A model generated the notes under the pieces. It saw nothing but the letters and a program-made list of their open reading frames with translations. It did not search any database and was not told the DNA's origin. The position numbers and the translations under genes are program-made. Shown piece after piece: positions 50,886 through 58,494 of a stretch of DNA of 64,000 bases. The stretch is from Pontibacter rufus (lineage in GTDB: Bacteria; Bacteroidota; Bacteroidia; Cytophagales; Hymenobacteraceae), in contig NZ_JADQDR010000001.1 in the NCBI RefSeq assembly GCF_015694705.1, positions 248,001 through 312,000 on the forward strand, given 5' to 3'. Position 1 is the first letter of the stretch; every line of letters starts with the position of its first letter.

Positions 50886-50924
50886 GAGCAGCTTATGCCC
50901 CATAAGGCGAATGGCTGCTCTTTT
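50886..50924 (+). terminator. Terminator after secA
   Basis: GAGCAGC (50886-50892) pairs with GCTGCTC (50914-50920), followed by TTTT. An inner hairpin TTATG/CATAA (50893-50905) lies in the loop. Confidence 0.7.
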
Positions 50925-51000
50925 CCATACTTCAAAAGCATAGCGTTGTTCAACATAAGCCGGTTTTAAAGTCTTATGCCAGACACCTGCGTCTAAAATT

Positions 51001-51666
51001 ATGACCGGAAACGAGTTAGCTGCTTATATTGATCACACACTGCTGCGCCCGGAGGCTACCGATGCGCAAATAAGGCAGCTTTGCGACGAAGCCCGCAACT
51101 ATGGCTTTGCCGCTGTTTGCGTACCCCCGTGTTACGTGCAACTGGCCAAAGACCAGTTGGGGCCGGGAGCACTTGTGAAAATTGCCACAGTGGCAGGCTT
51201 TCCGTTGGGCTATCAGCATGCAAAAATAAAGCTCATGGAAACAGATCAGGCCCTTGCCGACGGTGCCGCCGAAATAGATGTAGTGATGAATATCTCTGCT
51301 TTTAAGTCAGGAAGGTATAAACAGGTACAGGACGAGCTAAGCGATGTCGCCAGCCTTTGTCATCTGAAAAATGCAGCGCTGAAAGTGATTATAGAAACAG
51401 CCCTGTTAGCTGCGGATGAAATCGAGAAAGCCTGTGAGCTATGCGTTGCGGCAGATGCGGATTATGTCAAAACTTCGACAGGCTTTGCCGCTTCAGGCGC
51501 TTCTGCCGCAGATGTGAAACTGATGCGCCGCGTGCTGCCGGGCCATATCAAAATAAAAGCAGCCGGAGGCATAAAAACATTTGCCGATGCGGAAGCGTTA
51601 ATTAAGGCCGGGGCCGATAGGTTGGGCTGCTCGGCCGGCATCCAGATAGTTACCCATGAACAATAA
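51001..51666 (+). CDS. deoC: Deoxyribose-phosphate aldolase
   Basis: Cleaves 2-deoxyribose 5-phosphate to glyceraldehyde 3-phosphate and acetaldehyde in deoxynucleoside catabolism. It has 221 residues. Catalytic residues are visible: Lys157 in YVKTSTGF (Schiff base), Asp93 in EIDVVMNI and Lys186 in KIKAAGGIKT. The start YIDHTLLRPEAT is typical. It overlaps the next gene by 11 bp. No other deo genes are near. Confidence 0.97.
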   Translation: MTGNELAAYIDHTLLRPEATDAQIRQLCDEARNYGFAAVCVPPCYVQLAKDQLGPGALVKIATVAGFPLGYQHAKIKLMETDQALADGAAEIDVVMNISAFKSGRYKQVQDELSDVASLCHLKNAALKVIIETALLAADEIEKACELCVAADADYVKTSTGFAASGASAADVKLMRRVLPGHIKIKAAGGIKTFADAEALIKAGADRLGCSAGIQIVTHEQ

Positions 51667-52177
51667 TTTAACAAGTATTTTCCTGTCGCTGCTATTGTTG
51701 TTTACGGTCGCCTGTGCTTCATCGGCAGGTAGGGCAGGCAGCGAAACAAATATAGGAAAGGGCAACGATGCCAAAGCAAAGGTAAAAGAAGACCTGAGCC
51801 AATATCGCCCGAGGTATACTGTAGCAGAAGCCGGCGAGGCAGCCAAAGCAACGCCCACACACCACGTAAACGATCAGGTGGCGGTGCTGATGGACACGGT
51901 AGCGAATGTAAACAAAAATATAAGGTATGCGCAGGGGTATCGTATACTTGCCTATACAGGATCTGAGCGCCAGGCTGTGATGAACCTGCGCAAAAACATT
52001 ATCGGGCGCGTACCGGATGAGAAAGACTACCTGACGTACCAGCAACCCAATTTCCGGTTAAAGATTGGGGACTTTTTCAGTCGTGTGGAGGCGCAACAGG
52101 TCCTGAACCAGATTCAGGACTTGGTTCCAAATGCACAGATTGTACCCGACCAAATCACCATCAACAAACATTATTAG
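51656..52177 (+). CDS. SPOR-domain lipoprotein
   Basis: It has 173 residues with a lipoprotein signal (IFLSLLLLFTVACASSAG; lipobox Cys20). A low-complexity linker leads to a C-terminal SPOR-like domain (about 95-173: RYAQGYRILAYTGSERQAVMNLRKNI, QPNFRLKIGDFFSRVEAQQVLNQI). SPOR domains bind denuded peptidoglycan, so a periplasmic septal or wall role is likely. It overlaps deoC by 11 bp in another frame, so the two are probably translationally coupled despite unrelated roles. Confidence 0.85.
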   Translation: MNNNLTSIFLSLLLLFTVACASSAGRAGSETNIGKGNDAKAKVKEDLSQYRPRYTVAEAGEAAKATPTHHVNDQVAVLMDTVANVNKNIRYAQGYRILAYTGSERQAVMNLRKNIIGRVPDEKDYLTYQQPNFRLKIGDFFSRVEAQQVLNQIQDLVPNAQIVPDQITINKHY

Positions 52178-52201
52178 AGCTGCGCGGGCAGTTTAAAGTA
52201 T

Positions 52202-52240
52202 AAAAACGTTGCGTCTTTATCAGGCGCAACGTTTTTTATT
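52202..52240 (+). terminator. Terminator after deoC-SPOR gene pair
   Basis: AAAAACGTTGCG (52202-52213) pairs perfectly with CGCAACGTTTTT (52225-52236) around an 11-nt loop, then more Ts. Confidence 0.9.
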
Positions 52241-52577
52241 TTGATGCTATATTAAGTGATTGATGTTACCATACTGGCTGATTGTGTAACATCAGCGAAT
52301 AATGTGAAATTAATAAAATGTATGAGTGGTTAAGTTAATTCTGTACCCATACTTAGGTCAATTTAGCTCGCCCTCCGCCGGAAGCACCACGCTGAACATA
52401 AGGGTGTACAGTAGCGCAAAACCATGGGCAGTATTGTCACCTTAGAAGTACAGCACATCACAACTCACTATAAAAACTACCAGACAGACCTACTCTACAG
52501 GGTAGCATCTTAAAGTACTGGGCTGCGCTAAAGGAGCAGCGCTAAACAAAAGAGAAGAAAAATAGTACATTTGAATC
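52241..52577. other. Intergenic region before the toxin-antitoxin pair
   Basis: No gene is seen. A 9-bp inverted repeat TGATGTTAC/GTAACATCA (52261-52294, 16-nt loop) has no T-run and could be an operator or RNA hairpin. TACATTTG at 52566-52573 fits the -7 box only 4 nt before the antitoxin ATG, which would make that mRNA leaderless or nearly so; no TTG was found at the right distance. Confidence 0.45.
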
Positions 52578-52802
52578 ATGAGGACACTTATATTCAACTT
52601 CCACAACGAACAGGAAGAGAAAGTGCTGTTGGCCTTTCTGGACAGCCTGAAATATGATTACCAACGGGTGGATGAACAGGAATCTTTCCAGCTTTCCGAT
52701 GAGGAGGTAAAAGGCCTGCTACAGACTAAGCGTGATTTTATGGAAGGCAGAGTCTCGGCCCGCTCTTGGAAGGACATTAAGCGAGACCTGAGATGTGTTT
52801 AG
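52578..52802 (+). CDS. Probable antitoxin of a ParE/RelE-type module
   Basis: A 74-residue protein I do not recognise by family. It has an N-terminal beta/helix segment (LIFNFHNEQEEKVLLAFLDSLKYDY) and a charged C-terminal half (SDEEVKGLLQTKRDFMEGRVSARSWKDIKRDL) that resembles addiction-module antitoxin tails. The antitoxin call rests mainly on its 8-bp overlap with the toxin gene downstream. Confidence 0.7.
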   Translation: MRTLIFNFHNEQEEKVLLAFLDSLKYDYQRVDEQESFQLSDEEVKGLLQTKRDFMEGRVSARSWKDIKRDLRCV

Positions 52803-53085
52803 TATTCATCTCCTGGAAAGGGCGGAGCAGGAAGTCACGGATGCCTACACTTGGTACGAGGCTCGGCAGCCAGGGCTTGGTGAGCGGTTTCTCGACATGG
52901 TAGATGACTACTTGGTCATGATTGGGTCTAATCCATACCAATATCCAAGCAGGTATAACAATGAACTACATGTTGCCCCCATGAAAATTTTTCCTTACCT
53001 GGTTGTATACTGGGTTGATGAGGGACAGGAAATTGTATTTGTAGCCTCCTTGTTCCATACCAGCCGAAAACCCGGGAAATTCTAA
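52795..53085 (+). CDS. ParE/RelE-type toxin
   Basis: It has 96 residues from a GTG start overlapping the antitoxin gene by 8 bp, the usual coupling of such modules. The family pattern is clear: ERAEQEVTDAYTWYEARQPGLGERFLDMVDDYL, then NPYQYPSRYNNELHVAPMKIFPYLVVYWVDEGQEIVFVASLFHTSRKP. The RPGLG/F.YLVVY features favour the ParE/plasmid-stabilisation branch, which usually poisons gyrase, over mRNA-cleaving RelE, but the target is not proven. Confidence 0.88.
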   Translation: MFSIHLLERAEQEVTDAYTWYEARQPGLGERFLDMVDDYLVMIGSNPYQYPSRYNNELHVAPMKIFPYLVVYWVDEGQEIVFVASLFHTSRKPGKF

Positions 53086-53214
53086 AATCGTCCGAAATAA
53101 CAAGAATAGGCATAGCTTAAGCCTTTGCAATTAATAAAAATTACTGGAAACGGAAAGAGGCTCAGACGAACATAAATAGGAAAGAATAGCTGCTCCTTTA
53201 TCTGTTCCAAATAA

Positions 53215-53343
53215 AACATATTTCAGGAAGAGTTTTTATCGGAGAAACAGCCTCTGTTTGCCGGAACCACAGGTGCTGTTTTTGGTGCTTGGGCGGAAGG
53301 AGAAGCGGTTGATGGTTTAGAATTTCCGCAAAGTAGCCATTAA
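53215..53343 (+). pseudogene. Possible gene remnant (C-terminal fragment)
   Basis: An open frame of 42 codons with no start codon ends at TAA 53341-53343. Its translation includes SEKQPLFAGTTGAVFGAWAEGEAVDGLEFPQSSH, which has natural protein composition. An in-frame TAA lies immediately upstream. It may be the 3' end of a lost gene, but a frame of this length can also arise by chance. The rest of 53086-53429 shows nothing beyond the promoter listed. Confidence 0.25.
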
Positions 53344-53380
53344 GAGAAATATATTTTATAAAATATTTCATCCGCATTTT

Positions 53381-53410
53381 TTGGGAATACGTTAATGATT
53401 ATTAACTTTG
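53381..53410 (+). promoter_or_regulatory. Promoter of the membrane protein/regulator operon
   Basis: TTG at 53381-53383 and TAACTTTG at 53403-53410 are 19 nt apart. The predicted start near 53415 leaves a leader of only about 15 nt before the ATG at 53430. The -7 box overlaps the operator-like palindrome. Confidence 0.75.
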
Positions 53411-53427
53411 AATTGCAAAGTACTTTA
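53405..53427 (+). promoter_or_regulatory. Operator-like palindrome, copy 1
   Basis: ACTTTG-N5-CAAAG forms an inverted repeat, immediately followed by TACTTTA, so that AAAGTACTTT is a second palindrome. It covers the promoter -7 box and the predicted start, an ideal place for repression. Copy 2 at 54385-54407 matches at 20 of 23 positions. Confidence 0.6.
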
Positions 53428-53429
53428 AG

Positions 53430-54053
53430 ATGAATCAGCAGCAAGAACAATTAGCAACACTGCACGAGATCCGCAACATTATGGATCGCTCATCGCGGTT
53501 TATTTCTCTCAGCGGACTTTCAGGTATTTCGGCGGGGCTTACGGCACTTGCCGGATCAGCCGTAGTAATATGGTACCTGGGTGAGCATAACATTGCCTGG
53601 CGTGGAAACTACGATGTTGTGCTTAGTCAGCACGCTATCCTGTTCTTGCTGGCAGTGGCACTGGTGGTGCTGGTGGTAGCGCTCGGGCTGGCATCTTTTT
53701 TTACCATCCGCAGGGCACGCAAAAACAACCAGCGTATCTGGGACGGTAAATCGCAGCGCTTGCTGGTAAACCTGGCTATACCTTTGGCAGCAGGCGGTAT
53801 ATTTTGTGCTGTGCTGCTTTACCACGCTATTTTATACTTAATTGCACCCGCTATGCTTGTTTTCTATGGCCTGGCTCTGATCAACGGCAGTAAGTATACG
53901 TTCAGCGACATCCGGTACCTGGGTATATGCGAACTGGTGCTGGGTTTATCTTCCAGCTTCTTTGTGAGTTACGGGCTGCTGTCGTGGACGATAGGGTTTG
54001 GTGTGCTGCACATCGTGTATGGCGCACTGGTATACTTTAAATACGAACGATAA
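53430..54053 (+). CDS. Multi-pass membrane protein of unknown function
   Basis: It has 207 residues. A short N-terminal soluble part (QQEQLATLHEIRNIMDRSSRFI) precedes about six hydrophobic helices, for example GISAGLTALAGSAVVIWYL, ILFLLAVALVVLVVALGLASFF and ELVLGLSSSFFVSYGLL. Basic RRARKNNQR lies in a cytoplasmic loop. I know related proteins next to winged-helix regulators in Bacteroidota but no function. The regulator gene starts 8 nt after its stop, so they form an operon. Confidence 0.8.
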   Translation: MNQQQEQLATLHEIRNIMDRSSRFISLSGLSGISAGLTALAGSAVVIWYLGEHNIAWRGNYDVVLSQHAILFLLAVALVVLVVALGLASFFTIRRARKNNQRIWDGKSQRLLVNLAIPLAAGGIFCAVLLYHAILYLIAPAMLVFYGLALINGSKYTFSDIRYLGICELVLGLSSSFFVSYGLLSWTIGFGVLHIVYGALVYFKYER

Positions 54054-54060
54054 ACACCCT

Positions 54061-54369
54061 TTGAAAACGTTTCTTGATAATATAAACAAAGCCTTTGAGA
54101 GCAGGGCACGGCTTGGCATTATGTCGGTGCTGATGGTGGAAGACAGCGTGGATTTTGGCACCCTGAAAGAAACCCTGCAGCTAACTGACGGCAACCTGGC
54201 CAGCCACCTGCGTGCACTTGAAGAAGCAGAATACCTGCGCGTGGAAAAACAGTTTGTCGGGCGCAAACCTAATACAACTTACCATGCCACAGATGCCGGC
54301 CGTGAAGCCTTTAATAGCCACTTAGATGCTTTGGAGCAGCTAATTTTAAATAACCGGCAAAGCGACTAA
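54061..54369 (+). CDS. Winged-helix transcriptional regulator
   Basis: A DNA-binding regulator of the small winged-helix (HTH_34/MarR-like) type. From the TTG at 54061 (LKTFLDNINKAFESRARLGIMSVLMVED) it has 102 residues. An upstream start at 53998 lies inside the preceding gene and was rejected. The recognition region is LKETLQLTDGNLASHLRALEEAEYLRVEKQFVGRKPNTTYHATDAGREAF, covering helix-turn-helix and wing. No sensor domain is visible. Operator-like palindromes lie before its operon and right after it, so autoregulation is likely. Confidence 0.85.
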   Translation: MKTFLDNINKAFESRARLGIMSVLMVEDSVDFGTLKETLQLTDGNLASHLRALEEAEYLRVEKQFVGRKPNTTYHATDAGREAFNSHLDALEQLILNNRQSD

Positions 54370-54384
54370 TTTTTTTATACCTAT

Positions 54385-54407
54385 ACTTTGTAATTCAAAG
54401 TACTTTA
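54385..54407 (+). promoter_or_regulatory. Operator-like palindrome, copy 2
   Basis: ACTTTG-N5-CAAAGTACTTTA, 20 of 23 bases as in copy 1 at 53405-53427. It lies 15 nt after the regulator stop and 40 nt before the next membrane protein gene. TATACTTTG overlaps it and may be a degenerate -7 box. Confidence 0.6.
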
Positions 54408-54446
54408 TTAAATAAATATTTATCATCAACTTAAAACTAAATTACC

Positions 54447-54785
54447 ATGACACAGAAAAACAATTTAAAAGTATTCCCCATTAAGTCAGCATCTTTAATA
54501 AAAAGAATGTTGCTGGGCGCTCTGATAGGCTTGATCCTCATCTCCATTTTTCTGCTGGGAGCAGGAGATCCAAATCCTGAATGGGGAAAACTATGGATGA
54601 TTAGACCTCTGATTATCGTTCCGTTAGCCGGCGCCATGGGTGGTGCATTTAATTACTTCATCAATCAGCAGGATTTCCGGAACGGTTGGGCAAAGATACT
54701 GGCCATTATATTGAGCATAATCGTTTTCATAATCGGACTTTGGCTGGGTACTGTTTTGGGATTGGATGGCACATATTGGGATTAA
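54447..54785 (+). CDS. Small membrane protein of unknown function
   Basis: It has 112 residues with a basic N-terminus (KVFPIKSASLIKR) and three hydrophobic helices: MLLGALIGLILISIFLLG, PLIIVPLAGAMGGAFNYFI and ILAIILSIIVFIIGLWLG. The end is GLDGTYWD. Similar proteins are frequent in Bacteroidota, sometimes carrying the doubtful name KefB. It follows operator copy 2, so it is probably controlled by the winged-helix regulator. Confidence 0.75.
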   Translation: MTQKNNLKVFPIKSASLIKRMLLGALIGLILISIFLLGAGDPNPEWGKLWMIRPLIIVPLAGAMGGAFNYFINQQDFRNGWAKILAIILSIIVFIIGLWLGTVLGLDGTYWD

Positions 54786-54841
54786 AAGAACCTGACGGAA
54801 CAGAGTAAAAAGTTTGACTAATAATTTTAAAGTATAATCCC

Positions 54842-56083
54842 ATGCGTAACGAAATACTTTCGAACATTCACAACCCCGGGCAGCTTGAGAAGCTATATCG
54901 GGCAAACAAGGCAGGTTTTAAGCAGGAATTCAGCGACATTTACCCACAACTTAGTGGTAGTGCACTCGCTGATTTCTGGTACGAAAGGCTGAATTACGAA
55001 TCTGATGCCATTTCCTGGGGTTCCAGGAATGAATTCTTATTTGTTATACTCGCCTCTCTGGTTGCGGGTCTTTTTGCCAAATTACCGGCCATCTTCACCA
55101 TCAGCGAAGAGTTCTTTTATCCCCGCAACATTGGCTTTTTAGTATTCCCGTTTTTAACTGCCTATTTCGCCTGGAAAAATAGATTACCACTTAACAAAAT
55201 AACTTTTATCAGCGGGGTTATACTTATTTGCCTGGTGTATATCAATTCATTGCCAAATAATGCTACAAGCGATACCCTGCTGTTGGCCTGTATACATTTG
55301 CCTTTGCTGCTGTGGGTTATACTGGGGGTATCGTTTGCAGGCGATGAACTCAGCAACTATAAAATGCGGCTCGACTTTTTACGTTTTAACGGGGATTTGG
55401 CCGTCATGTGTGCGCTGATAGGTATTGCGGGCGGAATAATGACTGGCATCACAATCGGACTCTTCTCTCTCATTGGTTTTCAGATTGAGCAGTTTTACGG
55501 TGAGTACATAGTGGCTTTCGGGTTACCCGCTGTACCTATTGTGGCTGCTTACCTTACCCAAACCAATCCGCAACTGGTAAACAAAGTATCGCCCGTTATT
55601 GCCAAAATATTCAGTCCGCTGGTTTTAGTAATGCTTGTTATTTATCTGGGCGCCATCATTTCTTCAGGAAAAGACCCCTATAACGACAGAGAATTCCTGT
55701 TACTGTTTAACCTGCTGCTGATTGGGGTGATGGCCTTGATATTCTTCTCCGTTGCCGAAAACGCTAAAGATAAGTCTGCGTCGGGCGTCTGGGTACTTCT
55801 GCTGTTATCTGTAGTTACGGTTGTAGTAAATGGCATTGCGCTGTCGGCTATTTCATTCCGGATATCGGAGTGGGGAATTACACCTAACAGAATAGCAGTG
55901 CTGGGTGGTAATGTTTTAATGTTGGTTCATCTGCTAATCGTAACAGTTATGTTGTATAAAGCTGTAACCAAGAAGGCAGCCATAACCGAAGTCGGCAGGT
56001 CAATTGTACTCTACATTCCTGTATACTTTATCTGGACAGTAGTAGTAGTTTTCGTCTTTCCGCTGGTTTTCGGTTTTAAATAA
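54842..56083 (+). CDS. Polytopic membrane protein, DUF4153-like
   Basis: It has 413 residues. A soluble N-terminal stretch of about 60 residues (NPGQLEKLYRANKAGFKQEFSDIYPQL) precedes about eleven transmembrane helices. The helical layout and the conserved-looking PAIFTISEEFFYPRNIGFLVFP segment suggest the DUF4153 family, whose function is unknown. It starts 56 nt after the previous small membrane protein gene and probably belongs to the same transcript. Confidence 0.7.
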   Translation: MRNEILSNIHNPGQLEKLYRANKAGFKQEFSDIYPQLSGSALADFWYERLNYESDAISWGSRNEFLFVILASLVAGLFAKLPAIFTISEEFFYPRNIGFLVFPFLTAYFAWKNRLPLNKITFISGVILICLVYINSLPNNATSDTLLLACIHLPLLLWVILGVSFAGDELSNYKMRLDFLRFNGDLAVMCALIGIAGGIMTGITIGLFSLIGFQIEQFYGEYIVAFGLPAVPIVAAYLTQTNPQLVNKVSPVIAKIFSPLVLVMLVIYLGAIISSGKDPYNDREFLLLFNLLLIGVMALIFFSVAENAKDKSASGVWVLLLLSVVTVVVNGIALSAISFRISEWGITPNRIAVLGGNVLMLVHLLIVTVMLYKAVTKKAAITEVGRSIVLYIPVYFIWTVVVVFVFPLVFGFK

Positions 56084-56182
56084 AAGCTGGACAGGTATGT
56101 AAAGGAGCAGAAAAAACAAGCATTCAGGGCTAAGAGGGTTTAACAGATGTTACATGATTATAAAAGATAAGGAGAAACAGTT

Positions 56183-56449
56183 ATGGATAAGACATTAAAT
56201 ATTGGGAGTACATTTGCTTGGGCTTTTGCCGTAGTTCTTTTGGTAATTGGCGTATTAAATTTGTTTCTGGTGCATCCTGTACCAGGAATTATTCACCTTC
56301 TTCTTTCTTTCGTGTATGTGCCTCCAGCAAATGCCCTTCTGAAGAAAAGATTCGGTTTCACGATTCCAATCGCAGTAAAAATCATGTTAGGCATAGTCAT
56401 AATCTGGTTCACCTTGGGTGTGAGTGACCTCGGGGATATGATTGATTAA
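56183..56449 (+). CDS. Small hydrophobic membrane protein
   Basis: It has 88 residues with three likely transmembrane segments (FAWAFAVVLLVIGVLNLFLV, GIIHLLLSFVYVPPANALL and IPIAVKIMLGIVIIWFTLGVSDLGDMID). I do not recognise the family. It lies 99 bp after the DUF4153-like gene. An A-rich AAGGAGAAACAGTT precedes the ATG at 56183. Confidence 0.6.
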   Translation: MDKTLNIGSTFAWAFAVVLLVIGVLNLFLVHPVPGIIHLLLSFVYVPPANALLKKRFGFTIPIAVKIMLGIVIIWFTLGVSDLGDMID

Positions 56450-56890
56450 TCAGGTATAAAGATCTCTGCAATAGGCCTGATTTAACGCAGCAGGGGGTGA
56501 GTTTTGTTTTTGCACCTGCGCTGGCCGGCTATACCCAAGCCGGCCAGCAGTGCTCATACTTCACAACCATATAGTTCTATCATGTTTTTCCGTTTTGATG
56601 CTGCTGTACTTACAACTTCCCTTGTTGCAATAAGATAGCACATTGTTCAGCGCATCCGTGAACAAATCTGTGTTTATTCTGCCTGTTTGTTTTACGCAGA
56701 AATAAGGAAGTTAGAGGAGACTAAAGCCTTATGGGGCTGAGCTGTATAACGGGAATCCGGCAAATGACTTTATAGTATATTTTATATATTATTTATTAGC
56801 TTTGTTACACTTATTCTTTCAATGTAGATAGATACAGTATGTTTATGCATGCTAAACCTTGGTAAATAACAGTTTTGCGAACAACAGAAA
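56450..56890. other. Long intergenic region before creD
   Basis: No gene is supported. A perfect 11-bp GC-rich hairpin GCTGGCCGGCT/AGCCGGCCAGC (56520-56548, 7-nt loop) may end the upstream transcript, though no T-run follows. TAGCTTTG at 56797-56804 matches the -7 box 86 nt before creD but lacks a TTG partner. The right half is markedly AT-rich. Confidence 0.5.
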
Positions 56891-58216
56891 ATGCAGAAAT
56901 TAAAAAATAACATCTATTTCAAGATTGGAACAATTATCATCATCGGTTTATTATTGTTGATACCGGCTTCTATGATAGAAAGTCTAATCTATGAAAGAGA
57001 GTCAACCCAAAAAGAAGCTATCCATGAAGTTAGTTCAAAATGGGGACAAGAACAGACCGTTTCAGGGCCATTTATTACAATTCCATACTTTAGATATGTA
57101 AAGGAATTCTCGAAGAAGGATTCTACTGAAAAAGTTGTTCAGGTTAAAGAATACATTCATATACTTCCAACAGAATTAAATATATCAGGAGATATATATC
57201 CGGAGCCAAGGTATAGAGGGATTTATGAAATTGTTGTTTACAATTCGAAAATAAACTTTTCAGGAAAGTTTACCAATGTCAATCTTTCAGAATTTGACAT
57301 ACCACTCAATAACATACAGTTTGATAAAGCTCATCTGACTTTAGGAATAAATGATTTGAGAGGAATTGAAGAACAAATAAGTTTAAAGTGGAACAACGAT
57401 CAATTTTCATTTAACCCAGGCGTCATCACAAATGATATTGTTAATAGTGGCATAAATTCTTCAATTATTATCAATCCACTCGATAGTCTGGATTATAGTT
57501 TTTCTTTAAGCATCAATCTTAAAGGAAGCCAGCTTTTATACTTCACGCCTGTTGGCAAAGTTACGGATGTAACTATCTCATCGGCTTGGAAGAATCCAAG
57601 CTTTAACGGCGCATTTTTACCTGATTCGAGGGCGATTTCAGATACAGGATTTGTTGCAAACTGGAATGTTTTACACTTAAACAGAAATTACCCGCAAGCC
57701 TGGACAGGAAGCAAATATTCCATCAGTGAATCAGCTTTTGGTATAGCATTGTTACTACCGGTAGACAATTACCAGAAGACGTACAGATCTATTCGTTATG
57801 CTATTCTCTTCATTGGATTCACTTTTTTGGTCTTTTTCTTCATTGAGGTATTAAATAAAGTATTTATTCATCCGATACAGTATATATTAGTCGGAATAGC
57901 TTTAATCGTTTTCTATACTCTTTTATTAGCCATTTCGGAGCACCTGAAGTTCAATATTGCATTCATCATCTCTGCCCTGGCAACGCTTTTGCTGATAGCC
58001 GGCTATATAAAGGCAATATTGAAATCGAGTAAATTAACATACTTAATTAGCGGAATATTGCTCGTGCTGTATTCTTTTATATTTGTAATTATACAGCTTC
58101 AGGACTTTGCACTTCTAATTGGTAGTATAGGTATATTTATAATTCTGGGACTTGTGATGTACTATTCAAGAAAAATTGATTGGTATAATCTGAACTTAGA
58201 GGAAAATAAAGAATAG
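56891..58216 (+). CDS. creD: Inner membrane CreD-family protein
   Basis: It has 441 residues. One N-terminal helix (GTIIIIGLLLLIPASMIESLIYERES) is followed by a large periplasmic beta-rich domain (about 40-300; SGPFITIPYF, YIHILPTELNISGDIYPEPRYRGIYEIVVYNS). About six C-terminal helices close the protein. This is the CreD architecture; E. coli CreD affects envelope integrity and is part of the CreBC regulon, but its molecular role is unknown. The gene is clearly richer in A+T than its neighbours, hinting at separate origin. Confidence 0.9.
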   Translation: MQKLKNNIYFKIGTIIIIGLLLLIPASMIESLIYERESTQKEAIHEVSSKWGQEQTVSGPFITIPYFRYVKEFSKKDSTEKVVQVKEYIHILPTELNISGDIYPEPRYRGIYEIVVYNSKINFSGKFTNVNLSEFDIPLNNIQFDKAHLTLGINDLRGIEEQISLKWNNDQFSFNPGVITNDIVNSGINSSIIINPLDSLDYSFSLSINLKGSQLLYFTPVGKVTDVTISSAWKNPSFNGAFLPDSRAISDTGFVANWNVLHLNRNYPQAWTGSKYSISESAFGIALLLPVDNYQKTYRSIRYAILFIGFTFLVFFFIEVLNKVFIHPIQYILVGIALIVFYTLLLAISEHLKFNIAFIISALATLLLIAGYIKAILKSSKLTYLISGILLVLYSFIFVIIQLQDFALLIGSIGIFIILGLVMYYSRKIDWYNLNLEENKE

Positions 58217-58387
58217 CATCCAAACTATAACGCGTGTATGAGCAAGTGGCAGTGGCATGCGGGTGGGTGCCTTCTCTGAAAGTGTAGGGTAGGGTTAATA
58301 TTTCTATACCGTTACCTGCAGCAAGTCCCAGACCTCGTAGTTCCACCTGAATACTGAACTGACGCAGGAACCATAAACCATTTACCA

Positions 58388-58450
58388 GCATTTTAAGTTA
58401 AAATAAAAGGCAAAAAGAGTTATTTTGCCTTTTATTTTAACTTAAAATGC
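58388..58450. repeat. Perfect 28-bp inverted repeat between creD and the Rrf2 gene
   Basis: The arm at 58388-58415 is exactly reverse-complementary to 58423-58450, with the 7-nt loop AGAGTTA. The inner part (AAAAGGCAAAA/TTTTGCCTTTT) looks like a bidirectional terminator. The outer GCATTTTAAGTTAAAA segment makes the stem much longer than needed. It ends 44 nt before the Rrf2 start. Confidence 0.85.
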
Positions 58451-58494
58451 CTGCCGGGTTCCGGCTGTACATAAATTTAAACCATCGTTGCTGT

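Noticed and set aside
56565..56720. Minus-strand open stretch of about 49 codons before creD
   Set aside because: No ATG start, stop immediately upstream, no similarity I recognise; a stretch this long is expected by chance.
58447..58494. Upstream ATG for the Rrf2 regulator
   Set aside because: It lies in the arm of the perfect palindrome and adds 16 residues absent from Rrf2 proteins, which begin MLSKKAKYAL-like.
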